A program made the translations under genes and the position numbers. The notes under the pieces are model-generated. The model saw only the letters and a list, made by a program, of their open reading frames with translations. It was not told where the DNA came from and ran no database searches. Of a stretch of 64,000 nt of DNA, positions 23,176 through 33,344 are shown piece after piece. Each line of letters starts with the position of its first letter. Position 1 is the stretch's first letter. The stretch spans positions 10,540,001-10,604,000 of the forward strand of contig NC_135262.1 of assembly GCF_964204865.1 (NCBI RefSeq). Direction: 5' to 3'. This stretch comes from Styela clava (Eukaryota > Chordata > Ascidiacea > Stolidobranchia > Styelidae).

Positions 23176-23962
23176 ATAAGGAGGCACACGCGTTCGATCA
23201 CCACTTATGCTAGGCACTTCGAGAAATAAAGAAAGTGGGAATTATCACCAATAAAAAAGACAGAAAATAAAATTATTAGTCACAATGATTAGCCTAGGTC
23301 TGTAGGTGAATATCGTATCCACCTGAGACTAGTAGTGATATTTGAGAATAATAAATTGTCACCTGTAGGTACTTCTTTAGGCACTTCGGAAAAAGGGTAA
23401 AATGGGGGTGATAACTTTTGAAGATAATGAATTAGTTGAAATAAATCAAATTAAATATTGAACATGCAAATTGCAAGAAGTAAACCCAATGGTAATATTC
23501 GAAACGTAGTATTAAAGGTAAATGGAAACGCACGCTCTCGATCACCACCGTTAGTCGTTGATCACCACATATGCTAGGCACTTATTTAGGCACTTCGAAA
23601 AATATCGAAATTATCACCCATAAAAAAAGACAGAAATTAAAAATATTGGTCAAAATGATTAGCCTAGGACTTAGGTGAATATCCAATGAATCAGAGCATA
23701 GATTTTAAATAACAATTATGTAACATGGTATGTAACATCTATGAATGAATGCACTTGAGTCTAGTAAGGGTATTTGAGAATAATCAATTGTTACCGGTAG
23801 GCACTTCGAAAAAAGAGTAAAATGGACCTAATAACTTTAAAAAAAATAATGAATAAATTTTAAATATGCAAGTTGTGACATGTAAACCCAATGATAATAT
23901 TTAAAACGTAGTTTTATAAGGAGGCGCACGCGCTCGATCAAAAAGTCACCGCCCCTGTTGCG
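23176..23962. repeat. Diverged tandem repeat, about 345-395 bp units
   Basis: Three unit starts are visible at 23176, about 23519 and 23915: ATAAGGAGGCACACGCG, ATGGAAACGCACGCTC and ATAAGGAGGCGCACGCG, each followed by TCGATCA. Shared internal landmarks are TGCTAGGCACTT, GATTAGCCTAGG, TTTGAGAATAAT, and GTAAACCCAATG. The third unit is cut off by a SINE fragment. It lies just upstream of the Kelch gene. Confidence 0.75.
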
Positions 23963-24048
23963 GACGAGAGGCCGTGGTTCGCCATATAATTGAGCCGTGT
24001 CATCGGCTTTCCTCTCCCCCCGTGATGAATATGTAAATCCTATCCTAA
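23963..24048 (+). mobile_element. SINE family A, 3' fragment
   Basis: GAGAGGCCGTGGTTCGCCAT, then CATCGGCTTTCCTCTC and ATATGTAAATCCTATCCT match the 3' third of the family A SINE in plus orientation; the tRNA head is absent. Confidence 0.8.
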
Positions 24049-24334
24049 CTACGAGAATTCAGTAAATCAATTCACAAGTCTATTTCGTGCCTAACCAGTG
24101 TCAACTCTTTAAACTTTGCATCGAGCATTTTAAAAAATGTTATGACCGGATGCATGGCGGGTATGATTTCTGAAAAATGGGTAGCTCTCAGTTAAGTGAA
24201 AATATTTCTTGGTTTTCCCCGAAGTGACTGTAAAGTGTTAACTTATAGTCACTTTGGTTTTCCCAAGAATTTGGTTTTCGTTTGTTGCGTGTATCTCGTT
24301 CTGCCCGTTAGTTGTTCGGAACAGCAAAACTGAA

Positions 24335-25996
24335 ATGGAGCTCGAAATTAACTGTGATAAGAACAATAGAATATGGAGAGTTTTCCAGCGACTCGACAGA
24401 TTAAGGAAAAATAAAGATCGTTGTGACGTTTTAATCAAGGTTGGATCTGATGAAATCCCGGCTCATAAGAATGTGTTGTCTGCTAACTCGGATTATTTTG
24501 ATACGATGTTTGAGCATGACACGGAAGAAAAAAAATCAGGAATATGTGAATTGAAAGAAATTGATGCATTTTGTGCTAAAAAATGTGTTGACTACATGTA
24601 CAGCTGTGAAATTGCTGCTCCATTCGAAAAACTCAGTGATTTATTGCATGCTGCCACATTAATGCAACTCGATGAAATTTGTGGCGGAATTGTGGAACTT
24701 CTTGTAACAAATCTGAGTATAGAATCAGTATTTGAAACCAGAAAAATTTCCAAAATGTTTAATCTGACAAATCTTAAAGAAATATGCAACCAATTCATTT
24801 TGGATAAATTTGAAGAAATCTCAAAGGGTGATGATTTTGGTTTTTTCGATAAAAAGGGAGTTATAAACATGATAAAATTTAAAAAATTGAAAGTTTCGGA
24901 AGACGTGAAACTTAGGGCTGTATTCAACTGGATTAAATTTGATTACAAACATCGTAAAAAGTTTGCAAGCGATCTAATTGCATTGGTTGATTTATCCAAA
25001 TTATCTCTTGGGTATCGAAGATATGTCATTGCCAATGAAGATATTGTCAGAAAAAATGCTGATCGTCAGTTCAAATTCAGCATGTCTGTGATGGATTCCA
25101 TGAATATTACGCCATCGAGTGTTGCTGAAAGTGCGAGTGAAAAGGGTATTGTCATTTTTAATAAAAGATCTGGCCACCTGCATTGTTATAATCCTGAAAA
25201 CAACTCGTGGGTTCAAATGCAACAAATGAACGAAGACATGGAGGATGAAAATTTTTCTGCTGTTGCTGTTGACGACTTCATTTATGTTATGATGGAAAAC
25301 AAGGCTTTTTACAGGCTTAAGTATAATGATGAAGATGCCTCCTGGGATAATATGGCTGATATGCTTGTAGAGCATGGCGAGTATCCTCCAGCTGTTGTTT
25401 CGAATAACAACATTTATGTCATCGGGACTTCTTCTCCATACAACGATACCAACGCTGTTGAGAAGTATGATCCCAGTTTAAACATATGGACAAGATTAAA
25501 AAATATCTCACAACCCTTGTATCGACCAGGATTATTAGTTTTTCAAAATAAGATTTATTGTTTTGGTGGCTACTCCTCTGGACAGTTACTAAATATAGTC
25601 GATCAGTTTGATGCCGAAGCTGATGTTTGGAAAATAGTCAGTCATATGCCTGATGCAAAATCAGATGCTGCTGTTGTTACAGTTGGTGAAAGCATTTATA
25701 TTCTTGGTGGACTTGTCGATGACTCCGAATCCACTACAGCAGTTCAACGATTTGATCCAATAAGTAATCACTGGCAATCTTTAAATCCAATGCTTACCAG
25801 CCGATGTTCATTTAATGCTTTTGTAATTCAGGATTTCATTTATGCAGTTGGGGGATGTGGATATTGTAACAGCTTAGAGAAATACAACATTGCAGAGAAC
25901 AAATGGGAGATGATCGAGAAACCAGAAAAAATGGAATTGGAAATTTCCGAGTCAGTAGTAATCCAAGGTTTTCACCATTATTCAAGGATTAATTAA
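24335..25996 (+). CDS. BTB-BACK-Kelch protein, intronless
   Basis: The 553-residue protein starts at ATG 24335; the frame is open further 5' but without an ATG, and the sequence turns BTB-like only after this Met. Residues about 20-120 form a BTB domain (DRCDVLIKVGSDEIPAHKNV, then LSANSDYFDTMF), 125-235 a BACK domain, and 260-540 Kelch repeats with GG doublets and spaced Tyr/Trp (YCFGGYSSG, YILGGLVDD, YAVGGCGYC). Members usually act as substrate adaptors of cullin-3 ubiquitin ligases or bind actin. The single-exon structure suggests an intronless KLHL-type expansion gene or retrogene. An AATAAA follows 42 bp after the stop. The specific orthologue and substrate cannot be told from sequence. 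Confidence 0.93.
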   Translation: MELEINCDKNNRIWRVFQRLDRLRKNKDRCDVLIKVGSDEIPAHKNVLSANSDYFDTMFEHDTEEKKSGICELKEIDAFCAKKCVDYMYSCEIAAPFEKLSDLLHAATLMQLDEICGGIVELLVTNLSIESVFETRKISKMFNLTNLKEICNQFILDKFEEISKGDDFGFFDKKGVINMIKFKKLKVSEDVKLRAVFNWIKFDYKHRKKFASDLIALVDLSKLSLGYRRYVIANEDIVRKNADRQFKFSMSVMDSMNITPSSVAESASEKGIVIFNKRSGHLHCYNPENNSWVQMQQMNEDMEDENFSAVAVDDFIYVMMENKAFYRLKYNDEDASWDNMADMLVEHGEYPPAVVSNNNIYVIGTSSPYNDTNAVEKYDPSLNIWTRLKNISQPLYRPGLLVFQNKIYCFGGYSSGQLLNIVDQFDAEADVWKIVSHMPDAKSDAAVVTVGESIYILGGLVDDSESTTAVQRFDPISNHWQSLNPMLTSRCSFNAFVIQDFIYAVGGCGYCNSLEKYNIAENKWEMIEKPEKMELEISESVVIQGFHHYSRIN

Positions 25997-26037
25997 CTTT
26001 CAATACAATAATATTATCCAATTTGTTTAATTGTTCG

Positions 26038-26043
26038 AATAAA
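26038..26043 (+). terminator. Poly(A) signal of the Kelch gene
   Basis: AATAAA lies 42 bp downstream of the TAA stop. Confidence 0.65.
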
Positions 26044-26267
26044 TATTGGTTATTTTGTGACATTCAGATAATTTATTTTTGTCATGCATGAAACGTAAAC
26101 ACAAATAATAATAACTCAAGTCAAAAGAAAAAAACAGACACACAATGTTTCGACGGCAATTGACAGAAGCCTCGAAATACTATCAAATCAGCGACACCAT
26201 AAATGCTAAGTTCAGCTGCAGATGACCTAAAAAAACATCAAATAATTTAACTACGGGTAGATTTAAG

Positions 26268-26377
26268 GTTCCTCCCGAAGTATGTGCACCAAGATGCCAC
26301 ACAACCTGAACCCTAACCTGGTACACATACTATGTTCAAGTTGTGCGTCATCTTGGTGCACATACCTCCGGAGGTCC
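26268..26377. mobile_element. Palindromic MITE, copy 3
   Basis: Inverted arms contain GTATGTGCACCAAGATG and ACAACCTGAAC or ATACTATGTTCAAG. It is flanked by GATTTAAG and GATTTCAG, an 8-bp duplication with one change. It belongs to the same family as 16507-16623. Confidence 0.8.
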
Positions 26378-26754
26378 GATTTCAGTACGTTCAGACATAA
26401 CATGGAAACTCCCAAAATGTGTTCTTCAAACAATTTTAATTCCAATTTAATCTCAATGAGTTTCTTCTTCATATACATTCTTATTGAATAGAACTTGTAT
26501 AAATTTCATTGGTAAACTGTGCAGTGCTCAAAATGATCGCAAAGTCTTGCTTATCCCGTTTTAGTTTCAGTATGATTGACTAAGACTGTTCCTGAAGAGT
26601 TCAATTCACCTATGAGGCATTTATCATAATTATTTGTTTTTTAAATGAATTTCTTCTGCAATTTTTTTATTTAACTCATCACTGTATTTTGATATAATAT
26701 GCAGTATCTTATATAAATCAGCAGTCTTTTTTACTGTACTGTATTTTCGTTGAT

Positions 26755-27003
26755 AATCTATCTGCTTATTGGACACGTAGTGGACATAACGATCGTTTCA
26801 ATATTATGTTGTTGTTGTTGTTCTTTGACACGTTTTTAAAAAGTCGCTTTTCTCTTCGAATACTGGACCAATTGCTTTGAAATTTTCAGTGGTTAAGATA
26901 AAAAATTTCTCCAGAAGGCTATTACTTTTTTTTTCGCTATGACGTCATCAAAATTATGTGACTCTACGTGTCCATATATTTGAGCATAGCTCTCTTGTCT
27001 TCA
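26755..27003 (+). mobile_element. LINE 3' end, truncated copy
   Basis: GTGGACATAACGATCGTTTC, then TTGTTGTT and TTTCTCTTCGAATACTGGAC match the 3' end of the minus-strand LINE at 58401-60480. The tail contains GACGTCATCAAAATTATGTG and TATTTGAGCATAGCTCTCTT. It is 5' truncated and keeps no RT. Confidence 0.8.
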
Positions 27004-27005
27004 AT

Positions 27006-27107
27006 TGGATTCTCATGGTTCAGTATAGCAGTGAGCCCACGTGGCCCACCTGAGGATGTTTCTGTGGTGCAGCATGGCTCGCTGCTATACTGAACCATGA
27101 GAATCCA
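27006..27107. repeat. Near-perfect 31-bp-arm palindrome (hairpin)
   Basis: GGATTCTCATGGTTCAGTAT extends to an arm of 31 bases that recurs inverted with one mismatch after a loop of about 40 bases. It is either a small MITE or a hairpin-forming transcript. No family was recognised. Confidence 0.8.
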
Positions 27108-27699
27108 GTAAACTTTGATTGAAGAAGCAATGAATGATGAGGTTGTTTTTGCTAATGAGTGGTAATTCTCATTTTAAATATTGAAGTGGAAGTGTCTATG
27201 AAAGTGATCTAAGGTTGAGAAACACTGGTTTTGTAACATGGGATTTCACAGGGTTTTGACTCACCAAAAATGCTTTTTAATAATGAGCACAGTATCTAAT
27301 ATTTATGAGCCATTTTCCAACGAACAATTCCCGGCTTAGAAAGTCTTATCATAGTAGACTAGGCACAAATATAAATGTAATTTATCTTTGTGCGCAGTAT
27401 TCCTAGTAAAGTTAATGCCGTAAGTCACGCTCCAGTGATAATTATTACTGTAAGTAATTTAACTTTAGCGCAATATTTCCAGTTAATTATGTTTTTGCTT
27501 GTGTTTTCATCATTCTAATGTCTTAGGTTTATGTATTTAATTCATTTGTTTAATTCACTATGCAATACTTTTTAGTCAGCAGTGTTTTTTTTTCTATTGA
27601 ACGATTATATTCTCTTTGATAAGCTGACCTTGGTAACCTTAGTTCAGCACTGGTCTACTTGAGCTTTTTTCAAAACTATACACTATGTGGGATCGGAAC

Positions 27700-28100
27700 C
27701 AGTGATGAGCTGGAAAAATCGTAACAACCGGAACGCACCTAATTCGCAAAAATGTAATATATTACAACACAACGCGGACAGAATGTTTTGACTGTCTTAA
27801 GATAGAGTCGAAGAACTGCAATGAAATATGGAGAAATTATCTGAAATATGTCTGTGTAGAATTAAAAGAATATTTATAGCAAATCAATACAAATGTTATT
27901 TTTAGAAAGGTATAAAATGAATTTCCATGGAATCAAAGGTCGGGGAAATATCTATTACACGTTACTTTTGTACTAATTATTTGCGCGATGTGATGTAAAA
28001 AGAATTACGAATTATATTTTAACAACAGGAACGCAAATGCAATAAAATGTCCAACAACCGGAACGCCGTTCCGGTGCGTTCCGGCTACAGCTCACCACTG
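27700..28100. mobile_element. hAT MITE, 401 bp, with 8-bp TSD
   Basis: The ends are CAGTGATGAGCTG and CAGCTCACCACTG, flanked by a perfect 8-bp duplication ATCGGAAC (27692-27699 and 28101-28108). Subterminal CCGGAACGC and GCGTTCCGG repeats occur at both ends. No transposase frame is present. It is inserted in the box B region of a minus-strand SINE. A second copy lies in the FMO gene at 43031-44051. Confidence 0.93.
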
Positions 28101-28108
28101 ATCGGAAC

Positions 28109-28199
28109 CTGCGAAGTGCGAACTCATCCAGGGTAGTCAAAGGTGCGATGGCGAGCGTATCCCTAATGCCTAGCACAATGTGCCACACCGCAGAGCCCC
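28109..28199 (-). mobile_element. SINE family A, tRNA-like head fragment
   Basis: On minus this reads GTGTGGCACATTGTGCTAGG, with a box A-like GCTAGGCATTAGG. It continues toward box B, where the hAT MITE has inserted; the few remaining body bases lie just left of 27692. Confidence 0.6.
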
Positions 28200-28217
28200 A
28201 TGCATTTGTTATAGCAG

Positions 28218-28606
28218 GGTTTCCCAAACTGGTGACTGCACAGAGGGTCCGCAGCGATGTGAAAATAGTCTGATCGATATTTAATGTTTGGATTTAACCA
28301 AAAAAGCATCTTTTTGGTTTTGCTGTCAGAAAAGACAATTAGAACTTCATTGCCTTTTGCAATAATGTACATAGGTAAGGCAGCATTTTCAGCTCCTACA
28401 TGATATATTAACAAAATATAGGACCTCGGACCCTACGAGAAAGCTTGTCACAAATTGCTCTGAAGATTGATAAATTGTGCGGTAAAAAGCAACCTCATCC
28501 ATCACAAATGAAACATCATCATCCTCGTTGCTCAGGCACAGAAGTTGATCCATCAAAAATAAAATTCACAAACAGGGGTCCGCGGCTCAAAAATTTGGAG
28601 AAACCC
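28218..28606. mobile_element. Diverged hAT-like element
   Basis: The left end is CAGGGTTTCCCAAACT and the right end is AAATTTGGAGAAACCCCG, with GAGGGTCCGC and GGGGTCCGCGG just inside. The flanks TGTTATAG and TATTACAG are similar in six of eight positions. No intact transposase is visible. Confidence 0.65.
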
Positions 28607-28683
28607 CGTATTACAGGATTCGATGTGTAACATTTGTGACCAAGAGCAGAACCAGTCCAACTTTTTTGTGGGGTTACAGGGGT

Positions 28684-28860
28684 TTACAACACATTATACG
28701 ACACATTTCATCTAAAATCAATAGGATTCTGGTCCGAGATATGATGAATGCACATGCAAAATTTGGAGGAGATTCAACATCGCTTTCGTGAGATATCGCG
28801 TTCGTCTAACAGACAAATACCTATCAACATACTTACCGATATTAAGATCGACAAGTAATA
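28684..28860 (+). mobile_element. SINE-like family B, 5'-truncated copy
   Basis: It shares AAAATCAATAGGATTCTGGT, GATGAATGCACATGCAAAAT, and the CTTACCGAT..GATCGACAAG hairpin with TAATAA end. Confidence 0.75.
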
Positions 28861-30519
28861 ACCTCTAAAACAGAGCTGATTAAAAAATACTGCATACTAC
28901 GATAACCGATAATTAAACATATTTTTAAAACAGTGGTCAGCTTGTTAAAAGTGAATACAGTACGTGCGAAACATGAGGCCATTTATATATTTTTGGAGCA
29001 ACTGTTGAAACAGCTCGTTGACGTTGGAGCTAGTGCTTCAAAGCCGGCCGGATTTTCATGATTTTTCCGCTACTGTTTTTAGCGAATTCGAACACCACTA
29101 GTTGGAGCAAGCACATCCTTCCCGAGAAAATTCGAGAATTTCATCAGCTCCTGGAAGGAACAGTGTAAAACGCATGGATTTAAACGTTCGGCATGGTGTT
29201 AACAAGCGTCATAATACCATTTCAAACAACATCTCCTTTGCTCCTTAGAGATCTGCAGTTTTTGCTTCTGCTGCTTTTCACATATTTTACAATCGAACGG
29301 TAACAACACTGTATATTTTAGTTAGACAAATTTTGAGGCTAGACGCAATTCGTATATTCGCTTGTATGTCGCTGGCCGATGTAAACGTATGACCTTAAGG
29401 AAATGACGTTACACACATGTGAGGAAAAGCGATAGAATATACATACTACGTTTGATTGTAGATATGCGACTTTGCCGAATATATCAAAAACAAACACGAA
29501 CCGTTTTATTACAATTAGTCATTCGTATTTGCACTTAGGCGCTTCAACTACGTCGCATCAGTACGGAATCGAACAGGCGGGACACATCTGTAAATAGCGA
29601 GATGATACAAAATAGCACCTCCCGTATCATCGCCCATATGAGACTATCGGAAGATTTTAGGTTGAACGTTTTCCCTTTATTTTTCAATATGTATTTGTAT
29701 GTAGTGGTGATATTTATGGGTCGTTGGGCCTTGCAGTACAATAAGTATCCACTCTTTACTACGTTATCACTTATCGATCTTAAATCGGCAAGTATGTTGA
29801 TAGGTATTTGTCTGTCTGTTTGTCTATATATTACTATTGCAATTTATATCAAGTTCGGTTATCATCAAATTTTGTATATGAATCATTTGAAGGTCGCAAT
29901 CTAGCAAACGCTATCGTCAAGACAAGTGGTACTTTTGCCTGCGTCAATTGTACATTTAATTTAACTGATGATTTGGTTTGCATTCGTTAATTCATTCAGG
30001 CTAGATGTATCTAAGTGATGAGCGTAAACTGATGACATCACTAGGTTCCACCCCTCGTCCGATTAAAGGGAAAGGAAATACGAGAGAGAATAAATGGGAG
30101 AGAAGCTCTCTCGTTTTGACCGTGGCACTAAAATGACTAAATGTTAAAATTGAAAACTTGAACTCGGCACGGATAGTGTTCACCCCTACAAATGTGTCGA
30201 CAATCTATTAGGTTAAAACAAGAAAAAATCGAAGTTTTCATTTATATAATTTGGGAGCTTTTCAGAAATTTTGCATGCTTTTCAATTTTGCCGATTTTTG
30301 TACGATAATTGCAACTTTTTATCGTCATTTCAGAATTATAATTAGTCTTATTAATTGTCTTCCAAACGATGTAAATCTTGTCCAAATATAATATAAGGTT
30401 CGCGAGATATGAGGTTTCAATATGAGTTGCATACCTCATAAAGGATTCCGAATCTGAAAAACCGGCTTTCAGGATTCAAAGAGTTTTAATTAAAATTAGA
30501 ATACCTCGTTGGTACTTAT
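28861..30519. other. Spacer upstream of peroxidase 1
   Basis: No gene is recognised here. Apart from the family B tail at 29765-29826, only short frames without motifs are present. Confidence 0.4.
29765..29826 (-). mobile_element. SINE-like family B, 3' tail
   Basis: Read on minus, CAAACAGACAGACAAATACC is followed by ATCAACATACTTGCCGAT and the matching half of the tail hairpin. Only the last 60 bases are conserved. Confidence 0.6.
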
Positions 30520-30667
30520 GTAACGTTGTCAGCGATATTAGCGGTTTTAGTACAAGTTTTGTGCTTCCTTAGGCTATTTTTAAATACCTGAATGTTTTTA
30601 CAATATACACGATTTACGTATGTAATTAACGTTCATAAAAACGTCGTTGAATTTTCATGTATAAATA
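30520..30667 (+). promoter_or_regulatory. Peroxidase 1 core promoter with TATA box
   Basis: TATAAATA at 30660-30667 lies 53 bp before the ATG at 30720. About 150 bp upstream, including CGATATTAGCGGTTTT and TTCCTTAGGCTATTT, is conserved in order with the upstream region of peroxidase 2 (50050-50210, minus). The conserved TATA overlaps the more 5' ATG at 30657, which argues against that upstream start. Confidence 0.65.
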
Positions 30668-30719
30668 TGTCTATCCGCCGATGATCCATGTATTGTGTAA
30701 AGATAAGTGTGCTGGAATA

Positions 30720-33344
30720 ATGTGGGTTTCTACGATTGTTGCGTTTTCTTTGATTCAGTTAATTATTGGTCAGCATAGGTCTTCCAAACAATGCCTAACC
30801 AGACGAGCAAACTGTGTTTATCAAACTTTTCCGTCCTTGGATGGAACCTGTAACAACTTGAATAATCCTACATGGGGCGCTAGTAATACAGTATTAAATC
30901 GTTTGTTGCCACCAGAATATGCCGATGCAAGGGGACAACCGAGATCACAAGGTGTTTTTCGCAACCTTACATCTGCAAGAAGTATATCTAATGGACTGGT
31001 AGAATCTAAAAAGAAAATCTCAAACGGTGTATCTCACATGCACGTATTGTATGGACAGTTACTGGGTCATGATTTAGCACTTACGCCTATGGTAAAAGGT
31101 AATGACGGTACCAACTTAGAATGTGACTGCGACAAACCTGTCTCAGATTGTATGAACATAAAAATCTCCCCTAGCGATATTCAATCGCAAACGGCTAACA
31201 TAAAATGTATGCCCCTGGCTCGATCAAGAGCTGCATCTGGTATCGATGGATGCGTATTTCGTCATCGCGAACAGCTAAATGAATTGTCAAGTTACATCGA
31301 CGCGACTGTTATTTACGGGAGCTCAGACCGTATTGCCAAAGAACTAAGAGATCCGAGGTCGAATGCTGGTGAATTGGCAACTGATATGAATCCGGTGGGT
31401 GGGCCTCATCGTAATCTCCCGAATCAAGACCAATTAAAAAATAAAGAGATTTCTAAAGTTGTTCGATGCCCGATAAAAGTCCACACGCCCAAAAATATTC
31501 CATGCTTTGTAGCAGGAGACGTCAGAGCAAACGAGAATCCAGGACTTACTTCTTTGATTACGATAATGGTTCGATATCACAATTATGTTGCAAGAAATCT
31601 CAAGTCCATTAACGAAGCATGGCCGAGTGACAAAGTATTCAACGTCGCTCGACGTATTGTGTCTGCTATTCATCAATCAATCACATACCGAGAATTTATT
31701 CCTCTGTTACTGGGGCCATTGTGGTCAAAACGGTTTAATTTGAGGTTAACAGACGGATATGCGTATTGGAACGGATACGATCCGCGTTATAATTCAGGTA
31801 GAACGAACGAATTTACAACGGCAGCTTTTCGGTACGGCCACAGTCAACTTACTGACACTTTCACCAGGAGGAATTCTTTTTTCAATCCCGATATTATACC
31901 AAATGTTACATCCAAAGGCATATTTTTCACTAGTGACTCACTTCTAGAAAAGGAGGGAGGGGGATCTGGCGCTTTTATGCGCGGGTTTATGGTTGATAAT
32001 GCGGAGAAAACTGACACTAGTGTAAATGATAACTTACGGAATCAACTGAACACAGAAATGGGAGAAAAATTTGGTGGAGATCTCTTTGCAATCAACTTGC
32101 AACGAGGACGAGATCATGGTTTACCAGGCTACAATAAATACAGGGAGTTGTGCGGTCTAACAAGAGCAAAAGTTTTCGTCGATTTCTCAAATGAAATACC
32201 CACGGATATTATTGATCGATTTAGACAAGTTTATGACTCAGTTGAGGATATTGACCTTTATGTAGGTGGATTGGCTGAAAATACAGTTGATGGAGGAGAA
32301 GTCGGACCAACATTTGCCTGCATCTTGGCTTTCGAATTCCGCGCGATGAGAAAGGGAGATCGCTTTTGGCACGAAAACGAACATTCTCCTTCTCCTTTCA
32401 CAACTGAACAACTCTCTTCAATTCGAAAGACAACTTTTGCAAGTATTTTATGTAAAGTTAGCGAAGACATGAAGTTTGTGCTGAAGTCACCTATGAAAAT
32501 AGGCAACGCAAATTACGATAGATTTGTCAGCTGCGGCAGCGTTAACGATCTAGATTTTTATGCGTGGAAGGATGGCGATCAAAGAAATACGTATAGCAGA
32601 AAATCTCACGTTAACTCAGAGTGGACAACTTGGTTTATCACAAAGTATACAAATAATAGGTTCGTTGATTGGCGACAAGTAGCGTCACAAATATCAAAAT
32701 CAAGACCTGAAGACATATGCGAAAATAGACTTGGGTTCGAAACTCGAACTGTGCCTAAAAGCAATTTTATACAAATCCGGTTTACATGTCAAGCTGGTTC
32801 AATACAATCTTCAGACTTTCCTTTCCAATTATCACAAAATTATTATTGGTCACAATGGATTCACGCACGCGACAATTCGGTCGAAATATATGAATTTAAA
32901 TGTAAAACAATTGTTGCAATTCAGGCAATGTCGGGCGACAAATTTGCTGGCGAAACTGGTGACGTTTTTGAAAAATTTGGAACTGAAGCGGGTTTTCTAT
33001 GTCGAGACAACGATCAATACAATGGAAAATGCCACAAATATCAAGTTCGTGCTCTCTGTCTTAGAAATAATAAAATGGGAAAAGAACATTTTCAGGAACA
33101 ATTTATATCCAAGCAATCAGTTACTTTGTATCCCGAGTCTATCATGTCGACTCAGCATCTCTATCCTAAGCCTACTACTACAGCTGTTCCGAAGAAGGCT
33201 TTGGATAGGGCAAATTCATACTGTGTGGCGTACAATGTGTGCTGTATCCCTCCTAGACGTCACAATCTAAAGTATTCGCCAAACCGCGTTCTGACTTACG
33301 CCGCGAATTTGTGCAAATATTATGGTATCTGTTGCAACCCTTAA
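30720..33344 (+). CDS. Secreted animal haem peroxidase 1 with WxxW-like C-terminus
   Basis: The 874-residue, single-exon protein starts at ATG 30720, matching the paralogue start; the open frame from 30657 adds 21 residues that the paralogue lacks. Residues 1-18 form a signal peptide. The animal peroxidase (MPO/peroxinectin-like) domain follows: distal GQLLGHD with His117, calcium-loop SSYIDATVIYGSS near 190-202, GDVRANE with Arg269 and Glu272, proximal RYHN with His287. Gly116 replaces the Asp (MPO Asp94) that makes one haem ester; the Glu for the second is kept. After about residue 620, WTTW and WSQW motifs and a Cys-spaced stretch ending QVRALC resemble WxxW (CILP/mucin) modules. A Cys-rich tail ends CKYYGICCNP. 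Likely role: extracellular H2O2-dependent oxidation in defence or matrix cross-linking. It is oriented opposite to the other copies. Confidence 0.93.
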   Translation: MWVSTIVAFSLIQLIIGQHRSSKQCLTRRANCVYQTFPSLDGTCNNLNNPTWGASNTVLNRLLPPEYADARGQPRSQGVFRNLTSARSISNGLVESKKKISNGVSHMHVLYGQLLGHDLALTPMVKGNDGTNLECDCDKPVSDCMNIKISPSDIQSQTANIKCMPLARSRAASGIDGCVFRHREQLNELSSYIDATVIYGSSDRIAKELRDPRSNAGELATDMNPVGGPHRNLPNQDQLKNKEISKVVRCPIKVHTPKNIPCFVAGDVRANENPGLTSLITIMVRYHNYVARNLKSINEAWPSDKVFNVARRIVSAIHQSITYREFIPLLLGPLWSKRFNLRLTDGYAYWNGYDPRYNSGRTNEFTTAAFRYGHSQLTDTFTRRNSFFNPDIIPNVTSKGIFFTSDSLLEKEGGGSGAFMRGFMVDNAEKTDTSVNDNLRNQLNTEMGEKFGGDLFAINLQRGRDHGLPGYNKYRELCGLTRAKVFVDFSNEIPTDIIDRFRQVYDSVEDIDLYVGGLAENTVDGGEVGPTFACILAFEFRAMRKGDRFWHENEHSPSPFTTEQLSSIRKTTFASILCKVSEDMKFVLKSPMKIGNANYDRFVSCGSVNDLDFYAWKDGDQRNTYSRKSHVNSEWTTWFITKYTNNRFVDWRQVASQISKSRPEDICENRLGFETRTVPKSNFIQIRFTCQAGSIQSSDFPFQLSQNYYWSQWIHARDNSVEIYEFKCKTIVAIQAMSGDKFAGETGDVFEKFGTEAGFLCRDNDQYNGKCHKYQVRALCLRNNKMGKEHFQEQFISKQSVTLYPESIMSTQHLYPKPTTTAVPKKALDRANSYCVAYNVCCIPPRRHNLKYSPNRVLTYAANLCKYYGICCNP

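Noticed and set aside
24254..24334. 27 extra N-terminal codons before the Kelch ATG
   Set aside because: The frame opens on TTG, not ATG, and the extension has no BTB similarity; start placed at 24335.
30657..30719. Upstream ATG of peroxidase 1
   Set aside because: It overlaps the conserved TATA box and the paralogue lacks these 21 residues; the signal peptide begins at the later Met.
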